A stretch of 64,000 bases of DNA from contig QCHF01000001.1 of the NCBI GenBank assembly GCA_003279605.1, forward strand, positions 276,075-340,074. Direction: 5' to 3'. The notes below the pieces were generated by a model. The model made no database searches. It was not told where the DNA came from and saw nothing but the letters and a program-made list of their open reading frames with translations. Numbering within the stretch: the first letter of the stretch is position 1; each line of letters opens with the position of its first letter. Below, in pieces: positions 47,019 to 56,205 of this stretch. This DNA is from SAR86 cluster bacterium AG-390-O18 (GTDB lineage Bacteria; Pseudomonadota; Gammaproteobacteria; Magnimaribacterales; AG-339-G14). The position numbers and the translations under genes are program-made.

Positions 47019-47885
47019 TTATTTAAATAAAGAGGGAATTAAAGCAGGTGTTTTCTTCATATACTCCTGATAGTCCGGCCTTCTTTCAAGACTTCGATTA
47101 TCCATCATTGGTATCGATGCAAAAATAAACATGGCAAACATAGATAGAGGAAAAATTATAAGCCAAAAATTATCAAAGGACTGAGATAAAGAGAAACCAA
47201 ATAAACCAAACCAAAATAAAATTTCTCCTAAATAATTTGGATGACGACTGTATTTCCACAATCCCTTGTTCATGGTAAGTGAAGCATTTTTCTCATCAGC
47301 TTTAAATGAGTGCATTTGTTCATCAGAAACATGCTCAAGTAGAACGGCTAGAATTGTAAAAATACAAAAAAACCAATCTACAAAAGATACTGGCTGATCA
47401 TTTATCGTTATTGCAAAATATAATGGAAACAAACAAATATTTACCATTAAAGTTGGAAAAAGATGTATTCCAAAGAAATTTATAAATAGCTTAAATCGTC
47501 CAAAAGTTTGATAGAGATTAATGTAGCGAAAATCTTCTTTTTCTAGGCCCGGCCAGGTTTTTGACCAATTCCAGGTCAAACGAATCGCATAATAAGTAAC
47601 AGGAATACCTATTAAAAGGAACCTTAATTTAGAAGATTCATCAACTTCCGGATACATTATTAAATATATGAATATTGCAAGTGGAATAACAGACCAAAAA
47701 GGATCGTACAAACTTGAATTTTTATAAATAATGCTAAATGTAAATATGACTACTGTAGCTACAATATGAGCTAGCAGGATATCTAACCAAAGATGGCCTA
47801 AGTCAAAATATGCCAAAGAAAGATACCCAAGTAAAATTGAAAAAAAATAAGCAAAGAAACAAACAATTAGACTTTTTGTATACAT
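47019..47885 (-). CDS. DUF1295 / steroid-5-alpha-reductase-like membrane protein
   Basis: This is a 288-residue membrane protein with about seven helices. The C-terminal block NASLTMNKGLWKYSRHPNYLGEILFWFGL is the hallmark of DUF1295, a group related to steroid 5-alpha-reductases and isoprenylcysteine methyltransferases, often acting on isoprenoid or steroid-like lipids with NADPH or SAM. It sits between a cytochrome P450 and an SLC13 permease. The P450-DUF1295 pairing suggests both modify the same hydrophobic substrate. The substrate is not known. Confidence 0.87.
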   Translation of the reverse strand: MYTKSLIVCFFAYFFSILLGYLSLAYFDLGHLWLDILLAHIVATVVIFTFSIIYKNSSLYDPFWSVIPLAIFIYLIMYPEVDESSKLRFLLIGIPVTYYAIRLTWNWSKTWPGLEKEDFRYINLYQTFGRFKLFINFFGIHLFPTLMVNICLFPLYFAITINDQPVSFVDWFFCIFTILAVLLEHVSDEQMHSFKADEKNASLTMNKGLWKYSRHPNYLGEILFWFGLFGFSLSQSFDNFWLIIFPLSMFAMFIFASIPMMDNRSLERRPDYQEYMKKTPALIPSLFK

Positions 47886-47890
47886 GAGAT

Positions 47891-49264
47891 TTATTTTTTA
47901 GGAGTAAAAGTAACAGGTAATTCCTGAATAGCATTTACAAAGTTATTTGGCGTATAAACAATATCGCCTGATTGAGTCATGTCTGGAAATCTTTCGAAAA
48001 TCTTTTCATAAACCACTTCTAGTTGCATATTAGCAGTATGTTTGCCTAAACAAAGATGTCTTCCGTAACCAAAAGATAAATGTTTTTTTGCATTTTCTCT
48101 TCTAATGTCATACTTATCAGGATTCTCAAAAATTTCAGGGTCTCTATTGGCGGCACCATACCATAGAGATATTTTTTCATTAGGTCCTATTTTTTGATCT
48201 CCGATTTGTGTATCAACCTTTGTAGTTCTTCTCATGTATGTAACAGGATTTGCTACCCTAATTGATTCATGAACCATATTAGGAATTAAAGAACGATCGT
48301 TTAATACAAGTTCTTTTTGATCTTGATTTTCTGAAAGTAGATTCATGGTGCCGCTTATAGAGTTTCTAGTTGTATCATTTCCTGCGAATATTATTAGAAG
48401 CCAAGATCCATCTAAATATTCATTAGGAAGTTTTTTTCCGTCTATTTCGATATTTGCAATAACAGAAAGCAAATCATCTTTTGGAGATTTTCTTCTTTCT
48501 TCTAGAATGTGTCTTCCATAAGAAAACATTTCATTAATCATATTTGTAAACATTTCTATTAAAGCAGGGTCAGGAGCTGCCTGATTTTGCTCCTCAGATA
48601 AACTAATTTCATTATTTTGAACTGCCTGTGTAGCAGCTATTACTTGTGCCATTTCTAAAAATTTCATCCACTCAATGATTTTTGGACGATCTGCTTCAGG
48701 TACTCCTAACATTTCACATAAAGTAAACATTGGAAGTTCTGCGGAAACACTTTCAACTAAATTACATTTTCCTAGAGGAGCTACTGAATCTAGTAATTGA
48801 TCAACTTTCAATTCAACTTTTTTTCTCAAAGAACTTACATATTTTGGATTAAAAAAAGCCATATGAGGATTTCTCATATTCAAGTGTAATAAACCATCTA
48901 AGCTCAACATATGATCCATAGTTGATCTATAAAGCGGAGAATCGTCCATTGCAGTGAAGCCATGAGTTAACGAGGTGCCGCCAGCTAGTTGTGAAGAAAA
49001 TATTTCCTGATTTTTTGAAACAAATTCGATATCTTTATATTTTGTTAGAACCCAAAAACCCGGTTCTGAATCTTCTGGTCCCGTTTTGTGAAAATAAACA
49101 GGCGCTTGTTTCCTTAATTCTGAAAATTTTTCATATGGCTGACCTTTTGTAAACATAAAAAGATCTGTCAAATCAAAATCTCGTTCATATAAATATACTT
49201 CCTCATACTTAGGAGAATTTATTTCTACAAAAGGTTGTGAATCGCTGTTTAACTTTAATGACAT
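47891..49264 (-). CDS. Cytochrome P450 (class I-type, bacterial)
   Basis: This is a heme monooxygenase of 457 residues. The oxygen-activation helix is FAGNDTTRNS, the ExxR motif is ESIR, and the heme ligand is Cys405 in FGYGRHLCLG. The profile resembles the CYP124/125/142 and linalool/terpene hydroxylase group of actinobacteria and marine proteobacteria, which oxidise the branched side chains of sterols or isoprenoids. No ferredoxin partner is adjacent. The start follows tRNA-Arg by 30 bases with no visible Shine-Dalgarno site. Together with a racemase and acyl-CoA enzymes elsewhere in the window, this suggests use of branched lipids (inference). Confidence 0.92.
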   Translation of the reverse strand: MSLKLNSDSQPFVEINSPKYEEVYLYERDFDLTDLFMFTKGQPYEKFSELRKQAPVYFHKTGPEDSEPGFWVLTKYKDIEFVSKNQEIFSSQLAGGTSLTHGFTAMDDSPLYRSTMDHMLSLDGLLHLNMRNPHMAFFNPKYVSSLRKKVELKVDQLLDSVAPLGKCNLVESVSAELPMFTLCEMLGVPEADRPKIIEWMKFLEMAQVIAATQAVQNNEISLSEEQNQAAPDPALIEMFTNMINEMFSYGRHILEERRKSPKDDLLSVIANIEIDGKKLPNEYLDGSWLLIIFAGNDTTRNSISGTMNLLSENQDQKELVLNDRSLIPNMVHESIRVANPVTYMRRTTKVDTQIGDQKIGPNEKISLWYGAANRDPEIFENPDKYDIRRENAKKHLSFGYGRHLCLGKHTANMQLEVVYEKIFERFPDMTQSGDIVYTPNNFVNAIQELPVTFTPKK

Positions 49265-49294
49265 ATTTTTTATTTTACTTAATTTTTAAAAAAA

Positions 49295-49371
49295 TGGCGC
49301 GCCCGGAAGGATTCGAACCTCCGACACCCTAGTTCGTAGCCAGGTGCTCTATCCAACTGAGCTACGGGCGC
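49295..49371 (-). tRNA. tRNA-Arg(ACG)
   Basis: The 77-nt gene has acceptor stem GCGCCCG / CGGGCGC, discriminator G and encoded CCA. The anticodon loop reads CTACGAA (anticodon ACG, inosine at position 34, reads CGU/C/A). The T-loop is GTTCGAATC. It lies four bases after csrA and 30 bases before the P450, which matches the csrA-tRNA-Arg synteny of E. coli. Confidence 0.97.
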
Positions 49372-49375
49372 TTTT

Positions 49376-49543
49376 TTAACTCTCTTCAATAACTTTAGCG
49401 TGGATTTCTCCTCTGTGAACCGGAACAGCTTTAGGAGCACTTATTCCTAAACGGACTTGACCTCCTTTAATTTCTAAAACTGTTACTTCTACATTATCGC
49501 CAATTACAAGAGTCTGATCTCTTCTTCGACTTAAAACTAACAA
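49376..49543 (-). CDS. csrA: Carbon storage regulator CsrA
   Basis: CsrA binds GGA motifs in mRNA leaders to repress or stabilise translation. The track start (ATG 49585) adds an N-terminal tail that is not in the family. The conserved protein begins at a TTG (49543), LLVLSRRRDQTLVIGD, with a good AGAAAGGGG Shine-Dalgarno seven bases upstream. This gives 55 residues, slightly shorter than E. coli (61). The fold and the RNA-binding GxxVRLGI motif are intact (GGQVRLGISAPKAVPVHR). It is followed after four bases by tRNA-Arg and lies downstream of an acyltransferase gene. Confidence 0.94.
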   Translation of the reverse strand: MLVLSRRRDQTLVIGDNVEVTVLEIKGGQVRLGISAPKAVPVHRGEIHAKVIEES

Positions 49544-49600
49544 ATTTTTTCCCCTTTCTAATAAGATAGCAAAAAAACCACCCATGCTAAAGGAATTTAA

Positions 49601-50455
49601 TTACAAATCTAATCCGTAAGGAGGAGCTTTAGAAATTTCAGGATTTAATAAATATGTTTTTGTCCTTAAATAGTCTGCTAGCTCATGATTTGATAATTTT
49701 GTATCAATATCTGAATACTTAAACGGCTCTCCAACAACAAACTTAAATTCACTTCCAATCCGTCTTTTTACTTCATTGAATAGCAATGAGGCTCTAAACA
49801 TATCACCAAGGTGGCTTGCCAATTGAAACTTTATAGAATTACATCCATAAAAATATATAGGAACAATTGATGGATCAGTTTGTTTTATAAGTCTCGATGT
49901 AAATTTTTTCCACTCTGGATCAAAAGCCATTTTCGTACTTTCATAAAACTTAGCTGTAGTAGATACAGTTCCTGAAGGAAATATTATTATTGATCCTCCA
50001 TTTGCAAGATGTTCTCTAGATTTTTTTCTGGTATCAAGATTTGTTATCAAAGCCTGTTTATCTCCAGTGAAATCTATTGGCAATAAATATCCTTTTGTCT
50101 CAGGCGCTCTCAATAATAGTGAGTGAGTTAACACCTTGAAATCATCTCTGTATTTTGAAACAAAATAACTAATTACCAATCCATCTAAAACTCCATAAGG
50201 ATGATTTGCGACAAAGATTGTTGGACCATCTTTTGGAATATTTATATTGGAATTGAAGTCTAATTTTAATTTGAGCTGATCTAAACACCCATGCCAAAAA
50301 CTATCCCAATTATTAGGGTTCTCCTGATATTCACGATACAGTTTAAATAGCGCCGGTTGACCTGCCATAGATTCAATGGTTCTTATGATCAACTTACGAT
50401 ACCAGGGGTCATCTGGATCCGCGTAGCTAAAATACTTTGACTCTATATAATCCAT
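49601..50455 (-). CDS. Lysophospholipid acyltransferase family protein (PlsC-like)
   Basis: This 284-residue glycerophospholipid-type acyltransferase has the catalytic NHPYGVLDG motif (the NHx4D block), LLPIDFTGD and FPSGTVSTT. The last stands in for the usual FPEGTR acid-binding motif, so the substrate may differ from classic PlsC (LPA to PA). There is no clear membrane span, so it may be peripheral. It follows tRNA-Ser(GGA) with only seven bases between, and has no Shine-Dalgarno site. If the tRNA is processed out, its mRNA would be nearly leaderless. It is 57 bases upstream of csrA. Confidence 0.82.
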   Translation of the reverse strand: MDYIESKYFSYADPDDPWYRKLIIRTIESMAGQPALFKLYREYQENPNNWDSFWHGCLDQLKLKLDFNSNINIPKDGPTIFVANHPYGVLDGLVISYFVSKYRDDFKVLTHSLLLRAPETKGYLLPIDFTGDKQALITNLDTRKKSREHLANGGSIIIFPSGTVSTTAKFYESTKMAFDPEWKKFTSRLIKQTDPSIVPIYFYGCNSIKFQLASHLGDMFRASLLFNEVKRRIGSEFKFVVGEPFKYSDIDTKLSNHELADYLRTKTYLLNPEISKAPPYGLDL

Positions 50456-50462
50456 TAAATTA

Positions 50463-50553
50463 TTGGCGGAGAGAAAGGGATTCGAACCCTTGAAGGAGTT
50501 GCCCCCTTACCCGCTTTCCAAGCGAGCGCATTCGACCACTCTGCCATCTCTCC
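50463..50553 (-). tRNA. tRNA-Ser(GGA)
   Basis: This 91-nt class II tRNA has acceptor GGAGAGA / TCTCTCC, discriminator G and encoded CCA. The anticodon loop CTTGGAA gives anticodon GGA (UCC, UCU), and a long variable arm is present. It lies three bases after the propeller gene's stop and seven before the acyltransferase, so it looks embedded in the operon. Confidence 0.96.
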
Positions 50554-50556
50554 ATT

Positions 50557-51603
50557 TTATTTGATATAAAAGCTAGCAATTCTGTCTCCATGAAAAGTAC
50601 CTAACCAAATTTTATTTTTTTCTGGTAAGGCAACTGTAGCAGCTCCCATTTGTTTATTGATAAATTGATAACTATTGATTTCATTTAAATCCAATAATGA
50701 AAGTTGATGAATGGTAAAAGGTAAAGGACATTGAACTATTGATTCATCACATTGAAGTCCTTCTACACCTGAATAATTATGTGCTGCAACCCATAAGCCA
50801 GTGTCTGTAACTAAAAGATTATCTTTGCCTCCGCCAAGATGCTTGTAATCAATTGAGTTTTTAGAAAGATTAAATTTTACAGTTAATCCAGAAAACCAAT
50901 AATTAATGTAGAGAAATTTCTCGTCAAAAGATAAATCTATACCGTTTGGAAAAGAGCCGCTGGTATTTGATATAGCCTCAAAACCATTGTCTTTACGCCA
51001 ATAAAAAACTTCTCCTGTATTTGAAATAAATATGCTTGCAGAAACTAATGACCATTCAGAAATATCAGAATCAAACATACTTGTAACATAAAAAGAACCA
51101 TCTTTTTTTAAGGCAATATCATTAAAATATTTATTCTGTGGTGAATCGACACAACCTCTCCATATCAACTCCAAGGTATTTGTTTCTATTAGTTCAAATA
51201 ACTCTATTGTCTCTCGAGGAAGATGATTTACTACTGCGAGCATATATTTTCCGTCATCACGTTCAATAAGATCTATACCGTGAGGCGATATTCTCTTATC
51301 CTCTAGAATACAAGAAGTTTCTCCCCATTCATTAGATTCATATGAAATTGAAATTTCCTCTCTTTTATTTGTTTTTAAATCAAAATATACCAGGTCTCCA
51401 AATTTTGTATTTGGTGCAAGCGAACCAAATTCTGAAATTATTATTTTTGTCTTAGAAGGAGAAAGATATAAATCTTCAGGATTCTGAAATCCACATACCA
51501 CTTCAAATACTTCGTCATCATTACAAGTAGAAATTTCATTAAATTCGCTAAAACCAAAAGAAGATAAAAAGAATACAATTGTTAAAAAAAGGTCGTATAG
51601 CAT
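50557..51603 (-). CDS. Secreted paraoxonase/SMP-30-like beta-propeller
   Basis: This 348-residue protein has a signal peptide (MLYDLFLTIVFFLSSFGFS). It carries the six-bladed propeller pattern of the paraoxonase, strictosidine-synthase and SMP-30 superfamily: FQNPEDLYLSPSKTKIIISEFG, SPHGIDLIERDDGKYMLAVVNH, YFNDIALKKDGSFYVTSM and SFPNGIDLSFDEKFLYINYW. NDIA and PNGI are calcium-site positions. Hydrolysis of a lactone or ester in the periplasm is likely but unproven. The start overlaps the ABC permease stop by one base (TAATG), so the propeller belongs to this operon. Confidence 0.75.
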   Translation of the reverse strand: MLYDLFLTIVFFLSSFGFSEFNEISTCNDDEVFEVVCGFQNPEDLYLSPSKTKIIISEFGSLAPNTKFGDLVYFDLKTNKREEISISYESNEWGETSCILEDKRISPHGIDLIERDDGKYMLAVVNHLPRETIELFELIETNTLELIWRGCVDSPQNKYFNDIALKKDGSFYVTSMFDSDISEWSLVSASIFISNTGEVFYWRKDNGFEAISNTSGSFPNGIDLSFDEKFLYINYWFSGLTVKFNLSKNSIDYKHLGGGKDNLLVTDTGLWVAAHNYSGVEGLQCDESIVQCPLPFTIHQLSLLDLNEINSYQFINKQMGAATVALPEKNKIWLGTFHGDRIASFYIK

Positions 51604-52376
51604 TAGGTCCTTATTCCATATCCTTTTTTAAGCAAATAATAAGCAAGTGCAAAAAAGATTAATATGAAAAAGGTTATCATCATCAATGCATATTGAACAT
51701 TGATATCGGATACGCCTATCATTCCATATCTAAATGCATTGACCATATAAAGCAAAGGATTTGCCTTTGAAACAATTTGCCAAGTATTTGATAAAAGATC
51801 AACAGAATAAAAAACTCCTCCTAAATAAATTAAGGGAGTAAGGATAAATGTAGGGACGATATTTATATCGTCAAAATTATCTGCAAATAAAGCGTTCAAA
51901 AAACCAGCTATTGAAAACAAAAAGGCAGTCATTACGACAACCAAAAGAGTTAAAGGAATGTTCTGGACAGTTATATCTGTGAATATCAAAGACGTAAGTA
52001 ATACAAGAAAACCTACGATTATTCCCCGAACTACGCCACCGAGAACAAAGCCAATCAGAATCAAATAAGTAGGCATAGGAGAAACAAGTAGTTCTTCAAT
52101 ACTTCTTTGAAACTTTACGCCAAAAAAAGATGAGACTACGTTTGAATAGGCATTTGTAATGACTGCCAACATTACTAATCCTGGCGCCATAAATTGCATG
52201 TAATCAAAACCTGACATTTTGCCAATTCTTTCGCCGATGAATGTACCAAATATCAAAAAATACAATATTGTTGTTAATACCGAAGGAATTAAAGTCTGGC
52301 TCCAAATTCTAAAAAATCTTAAAACTTCTTTTCTTAAAAGAATGAATAAAGATCTTAGTTGTTCATTAATGGTCAT
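51603..52376 (-). CDS. ABC-2 type permease (YadH-like)
   Basis: The gene encodes a 257-residue membrane subunit with six helices of the ABC-2/YadH group: QTLIPSVLTTILYFLIFGTFIG, GFDYMQFMAPGLVMLAVI, RSIEELLVSPM and PLIYLGGVFYSVDLL. These half-permeases pair with the ATPase upstream to export a hydrophobic molecule or a polysaccharide/lipid precursor. It overlaps the ATPase by 11 bases and is followed by the propeller gene at a one-base overlap. The substrate is unknown. Confidence 0.9.
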   Translation of the reverse strand: MTINEQLRSLFILLRKEVLRFFRIWSQTLIPSVLTTILYFLIFGTFIGERIGKMSGFDYMQFMAPGLVMLAVITNAYSNVVSSFFGVKFQRSIEELLVSPMPTYLILIGFVLGGVVRGIIVGFLVLLTSLIFTDITVQNIPLTLLVVVMTAFLFSIAGFLNALFADNFDDINIVPTFILTPLIYLGGVFYSVDLLSNTWQIVSKANPLLYMVNAFRYGMIGVSDINVQYALMMITFFILIFFALAYYLLKKGYGIRT

Positions 52377-53280
52377 TATTAGTAAGTTTCAGAAATAATT
52401 CTTCAAGCCTATTAGTCTCATTTCTCATACTTAAAATTTCAATTCCTTCATGATCAAAGAAATCAAATATTAAGTTTAAATTAGTACCCTTGTTTGCTTG
52501 AACAGAAAAAGTTGAATCATTTATTTTTTTTATATCAAAATTTTCTGAATATAGGTTTTTGCTTGTTTTTTCTTTTAAATCAAAAATAAAAGTTTCTATT
52601 TCTATTTCTCTTAAGAAAGAATTCATGTCTGAATTTCTTACAATCTTTCCATGATCTATTATGGATATATTTTTACAAAGCCTTTCTGCTTCTTCTAAGT
52701 AGTGAGTTGTAAGAATTATAGTAGTTCCTTTTTTATTTATTTCTACTAAAAACTCCCATAATGATCTCCTTAATTCCGTATCTACTCCTGCAGTTGGTTC
52801 GTCTAATATAAGAAGGTCAGGATTATTTACCAAAGCTTTGGCAACCATTAATCTTCGTTTCATTCCCCCAGATAAATTCCTACCTTGCTCATTCCTTTTG
52901 CCCCATAGATCTAATCTTTTAAGATAAAACTCACAATTTTTTTTAATATCAGAAAATGGCATTCCAAAAAAACCTGCTTGGTGAAGCAGAATATTATGTA
53001 CTGTTTCAAATTGATTAAAATTTACTTCCTGACCAACGATGCCAATTCTCTTTTTTGCTTCAGAATGATGAGTATCTATATCTAACCCTAATATATTTAC
53101 TTTCCCTGAAGATTTATTTACCAATGAACTAATAATGCCAATCATAGTAGATTTACCTGCTCCATTTGGACCCAAAAGAGCGTAGAAGTCACCTTGTTCA
53201 ACTTCAAAGCTTATATCGTCTAGCGCAACTAAATTATTATCGTAAATCTTTGTAAGATTCTTGATTTCTAATGCTTTCAA
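52366..53280 (-). CDS. ABC transporter ATPase (YadG-like)
   Basis: This is a 304-residue ATPase of the DrrA/YadG type with Walker A GPNGAGKST (39-47), the ABC signature LSGGMKRRLMVAKAL and Walker B LLILDEPTAGVD. A C-terminal extension (about 225-304) is typical of this group. It pairs with the permease, which overlaps it by 11 bases. The MoxR-VWA pair lies just upstream (one base from the VWA stop), an unusual partner. No export substrate can be assigned. Confidence 0.92.
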   Translation of the reverse strand: MKALEIKNLTKIYDNNLVALDDISFEVEQGDFYALLGPNGAGKSTMIGIISSLVNKSSGKVNILGLDIDTHHSEAKKRIGIVGQEVNFNQFETVHNILLHQAGFFGMPFSDIKKNCEFYLKRLDLWGKRNEQGRNLSGGMKRRLMVAKALVNNPDLLILDEPTAGVDTELRRSLWEFLVEINKKGTTIILTTHYLEEAERLCKNISIIDHGKIVRNSDMNSFLREIEIETFIFDLKEKTSKNLYSENFDIKKINDSTFSVQANKGTNLNLIFDFFDHEGIEILSMRNETNRLEELFLKLTNNDH

Positions 53281-53281
53281 A

Positions 53282-54460
53282 TTATTTTTTTGATAGAAAT
53301 GACATGCCGTCTTCTAAACCCTTAAGCGTTAAAGGATACATACTGTCATCAATAAGGTGTCTTGAAATTTCAATTGAGGATGAGTAATCCCAATGCTCTT
53401 CTGGAACTGGATTTAACCAAATTAATTTATCATAAGTAGTCATGATTTTTTTCATCCAAACAGATCCTGCTTCTTCATTCCAATGTTCAATACTACCGCC
53501 AGGGTTAGTAATTTCATATGGAGCCATAGTTGCATCGCCAACAAAAATTATTTTGTAATCTGATGCGTATTTATGTATCACATCTTCGGTCTTAATCCTT
53601 TCATTATGTCTCCTTCTATTGTCTTTCCATACAGTTTCATAAATGAAATTATGAAAATAAAAATACTCTAAATTTTTAAACTCTGTTTTACATGCAGAAA
53701 ATAATTCTTCACAAATTTTAATATGAGGATCCATTGATCCACCAACATCAAAAAATACAAGAACTTTAACTGCATTAGTTTTTTCTGGAACCATTTTAAT
53801 ATCTAGCAAGCCAGCATTTTTAGCAGTACTTTTAATGGTATCGTCTAAATCAAGTTCTTCATTATTAGATTGTCTGATAAATTTTCTTAATCTTCTAAGA
53901 GCAACTTTGATATTTCTTGTACCTAGTTCAACAGAATCATCTAAATTCTTAAAGTCTCTTTGTTGCCAAACTTTAACTGCTTTATTTTGTTTTCCTTCTC
54001 CATCAACTCTAACACCTTCTGGATGAGACCCTGCATTTCCAAAAGGCGATGTACCACCAGTGCCAACCCATTTATCTCCTTTTTGATGCTTGCCTTTTTG
54101 CTCTTCTAATCTTTTTTTAAATTCTGAAAGAAGCTTCTCAAGACCGCCCATCGTTTCAATTTTTTTTAGTTCATCTTCTGTTAAAAACTTTTCAAATTCT
54201 TTCCTTAACCATTCTTCTGGAACCAAAGCTTGAAGGACGTCATCCAAAGTTTCTAGCCCTTTAAAGTAAATATCAAAAGCTCTGTCAAACTTATCGTAGT
54301 GTTTTTCATCTTTAACAAGAACCGATCTTGATAAATAGTAAAAATCATTGATATCAGCAAATATTACTTGTTTCTCTAGACCAGATATCAAATCTAGAAG
54401 TTCTCTTAGAGTGCAAGGTACTCCAACTTCTTTTAGAGTTTTAAAAAGATTAATTAACAT
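53282..54460 (-). CDS. CoxE-like protein with von Willebrand factor A domain
   Basis: The gene encodes a soluble 392-residue protein. An N-terminal helical region (1-110) and a Gly/Lys-rich linker (about 120-165, KGDKWVGTGGTSPFGN) precede a VWA domain (about 225-390). The metal-ion site reads DVGGSM (238-243), with Gly where the canonical DxSxS has Ser. It is coupled to the MoxR ATPase five bases upstream. Such MoxR-VWA pairs act as chaperones that insert cofactors or assemble complexes. The target here is unknown. Confidence 0.85.
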   Translation of the reverse strand: MLINLFKTLKEVGVPCTLRELLDLISGLEKQVIFADINDFYYLSRSVLVKDEKHYDKFDRAFDIYFKGLETLDDVLQALVPEEWLRKEFEKFLTEDELKKIETMGGLEKLLSEFKKRLEEQKGKHQKGDKWVGTGGTSPFGNAGSHPEGVRVDGEGKQNKAVKVWQQRDFKNLDDSVELGTRNIKVALRRLRKFIRQSNNEELDLDDTIKSTAKNAGLLDIKMVPEKTNAVKVLVFFDVGGSMDPHIKICEELFSACKTEFKNLEYFYFHNFIYETVWKDNRRRHNERIKTEDVIHKYASDYKIIFVGDATMAPYEITNPGGSIEHWNEEAGSVWMKKIMTTYDKLIWLNPVPEEHWDYSSSIEISRHLIDDSMYPLTLKGLEDGMSFLSKK

Positions 54461-54464
54461 TCAA

Positions 54465-55319
54465 TTAATTTTGGTTGTTTCCTTCTCTTCTAGTCATAAA
54501 AGCTAATCTCTCAAGTAATTGAACATCTTGTTCATTTTTAACTAAAGCTCCGTACAAGGGAGGAATAGCTTTTGAAGGATCTCTATTCTTTAAGATTTCA
54601 TCAGGTAAATCATCTGCCATTAAAAGTTTTAACCAATCTACTAATTCAGAAGTAGATGGTTTCTTTTTCAATCCAGGGACTTTTCTGACATCAAAGAAGA
54701 TATCTAATGCCTCTTTGACAAGCTTTTCTTTAACTTTTGGATGATGTACTTTAATAATTTCTTTCATTGTTTCTCTATCTGGAAATGATATGTAATGAAA
54801 AAAACATCTTCTCAAGAATGCATCAGGCAATTCTTTTTCATTGTTACTTGAAATTATAACTATTGGCCTTGTTGTGGCCTTTATAGTCTCTTTTGTTTCA
54901 TAAACATAGAATTCCATTCTGTCTAATTCTTGTAAAAGATCGTTTGGAAATTCAATATCAGCTTTATCTATTTCATCAATTAGAAGAACTACTTGTTGTT
55001 CTGAAGTAAATGCCTCCCAGAGCTTTCCTTTTTGAATATAATTTGAAATATCTTTAACTCTTTCATCTCCTAATTGAGAATCTCTTAATCTTGTAACGGC
55101 ATCATATTCATATAGCCCTTGTTGGGCTTTAGTCGTAGATTTTATGTGCCATTCAATTAGCGGTAAGTCTAAAGATTTAGCCACTTCTAATGCAAGCATG
55201 GTTTTTCCTGTTCCCGGCTCTCCTTTAATCAATAATGGTCTTTCTAGAGCTATTGCTGCATTTACTGAAAGGCTTAGATCGTCTGTAGCAATATATGATT
55301 TTGTACCTGTAAATTTCAT
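54465..55319 (-). CDS. MoxR-family AAA+ ATPase
   Basis: This AAA+ ATPase of 284 residues shows Walker A GEPGTGKT (33-40), Walker B LLIDEID (112-118), sensor segments ISSNNEKELPDAFLRRC, and the C-terminal lid. It matches the MoxR subgroup that partners CoxE-type VWA proteins. The encoded partner follows after five bases. The pair probably uses ATP to remodel or mature a client enzyme. It is the first gene of the long minus-strand run that includes an ABC exporter, two tRNAs, csrA and a P450. No obvious client is nearby. Confidence 0.92.
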   Translation of the reverse strand: MKFTGTKSYIATDDLSLSVNAAIALERPLLIKGEPGTGKTMLALEVAKSLDLPLIEWHIKSTTKAQQGLYEYDAVTRLRDSQLGDERVKDISNYIQKGKLWEAFTSEQQVVLLIDEIDKADIEFPNDLLQELDRMEFYVYETKETIKATTRPIVIISSNNEKELPDAFLRRCFFHYISFPDRETMKEIIKVHHPKVKEKLVKEALDIFFDVRKVPGLKKKPSTSELVDWLKLLMADDLPDEILKNRDPSKAIPPLYGALVKNEQDVQLLERLAFMTRREGNNQN

Positions 55320-55374
55320 GTATTTTCCTAATTTGAGTATTTTTTAAAAATCTATAATAACAATATTTTAAGTA

Positions 55375-56181
55375 TTATTTCTTAATTCTTAATTTTGCTA
55401 ATTGTTTTGATTGGCCTACTAAATTACCTTTCGAATCCCATATTTCTCTATCTTCTTCGATGTAGTTGTTTGTAATAAATTCTGTCTTAGCAATAACTTT
55501 TAAAGGTCCGGGTTCAGGTATATTTCTAATATGAGATGTTAACGTAAGCGTTGGAACCCATCCTACTGTGCCTAGTTTGTTATAGATTGGTGGAGTTGTT
55601 GCATCTAAAAATAGAATAAGGCTAAAGAGATCTATCGGTCCACTATCCTTCCATCCCATGTATAAGTTTAAAGTGGCTTTGTTATTTTTTTTTGGATTTT
55701 CCCACCATATTGAGTCTAAACAATATTTTTTTTCCAAATTTTTATCCAGTTTAGGACTAAAACCCTCTTTATAGGGAACTTGTATGCACGACTCATAATC
55801 ATCAAAATTAGGCGCACTTCTTAAATTTTCTTTAAGACCTTTCATTTTTGAAAAATCTGTAAAAGTAACAGTAGAAAAAATCTTCAAATTTCCTTTTTGC
55901 TTCAAAGAGACATATGCAGTTGAGGTACTTTTGGTAGAAGCTATTTTTGATACTGATATATCTGCAAGTCCAAAATCAACTCTATCTATGTAGTTTGCGG
56001 ATATTACCAAAGGATCCTTATGATCAAGGTACTCAGAACAAGCGTTTGCTAGCAAAGACATTGAATATCCGCCATTGGCAGTTTGCCCAATACTCCAGTT
56101 ATCTGAAATATTTGCTGTAAAATTACCATTTGAGGTTTCAATTACTTTTATAGCATCTTTGAAGTTCTTAGAAATACTCAT
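55375..56181 (-). CDS. Acyl-CoA thioesterase family protein
   Basis: This 268-residue protein has two hot-dog domains in the TesB-like arrangement: NWSIGQTANGGYSMSLLANACSEYLDHKDP (about 26-55) and a second half with GWVPTLTLTSHIRNIPEPGPLKV. These families cleave acyl-CoA to free acid and CoA in the cytosol. The catalytic residues of classical TesB cannot be clearly placed, so the call is at superfamily level. It is divergent from tatD (24 bases). Confidence 0.75.
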   Translation of the reverse strand: MSISKNFKDAIKVIETSNGNFTANISDNWSIGQTANGGYSMSLLANACSEYLDHKDPLVISANYIDRVDFGLADISVSKIASTKSTSTAYVSLKQKGNLKIFSTVTFTDFSKMKGLKENLRSAPNFDDYESCIQVPYKEGFSPKLDKNLEKKYCLDSIWWENPKKNNKATLNLYMGWKDSGPIDLFSLILFLDATTPPIYNKLGTVGWVPTLTLTSHIRNIPEPGPLKVIAKTEFITNNYIEEDREIWDSKGNLVGQSKQLAKLRIKK

Positions 56182-56205
56182 ATGAAGTTTTAATTATAAA
56201 TTTTA

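Noticed and set aside
49376-49585. CsrA start at the track's ATG
   Set aside because: The extra N-terminal residues are absent from the family. The TTG at 49543 has a good Shine-Dalgarno site and gives the canonical MLVLSRR start.
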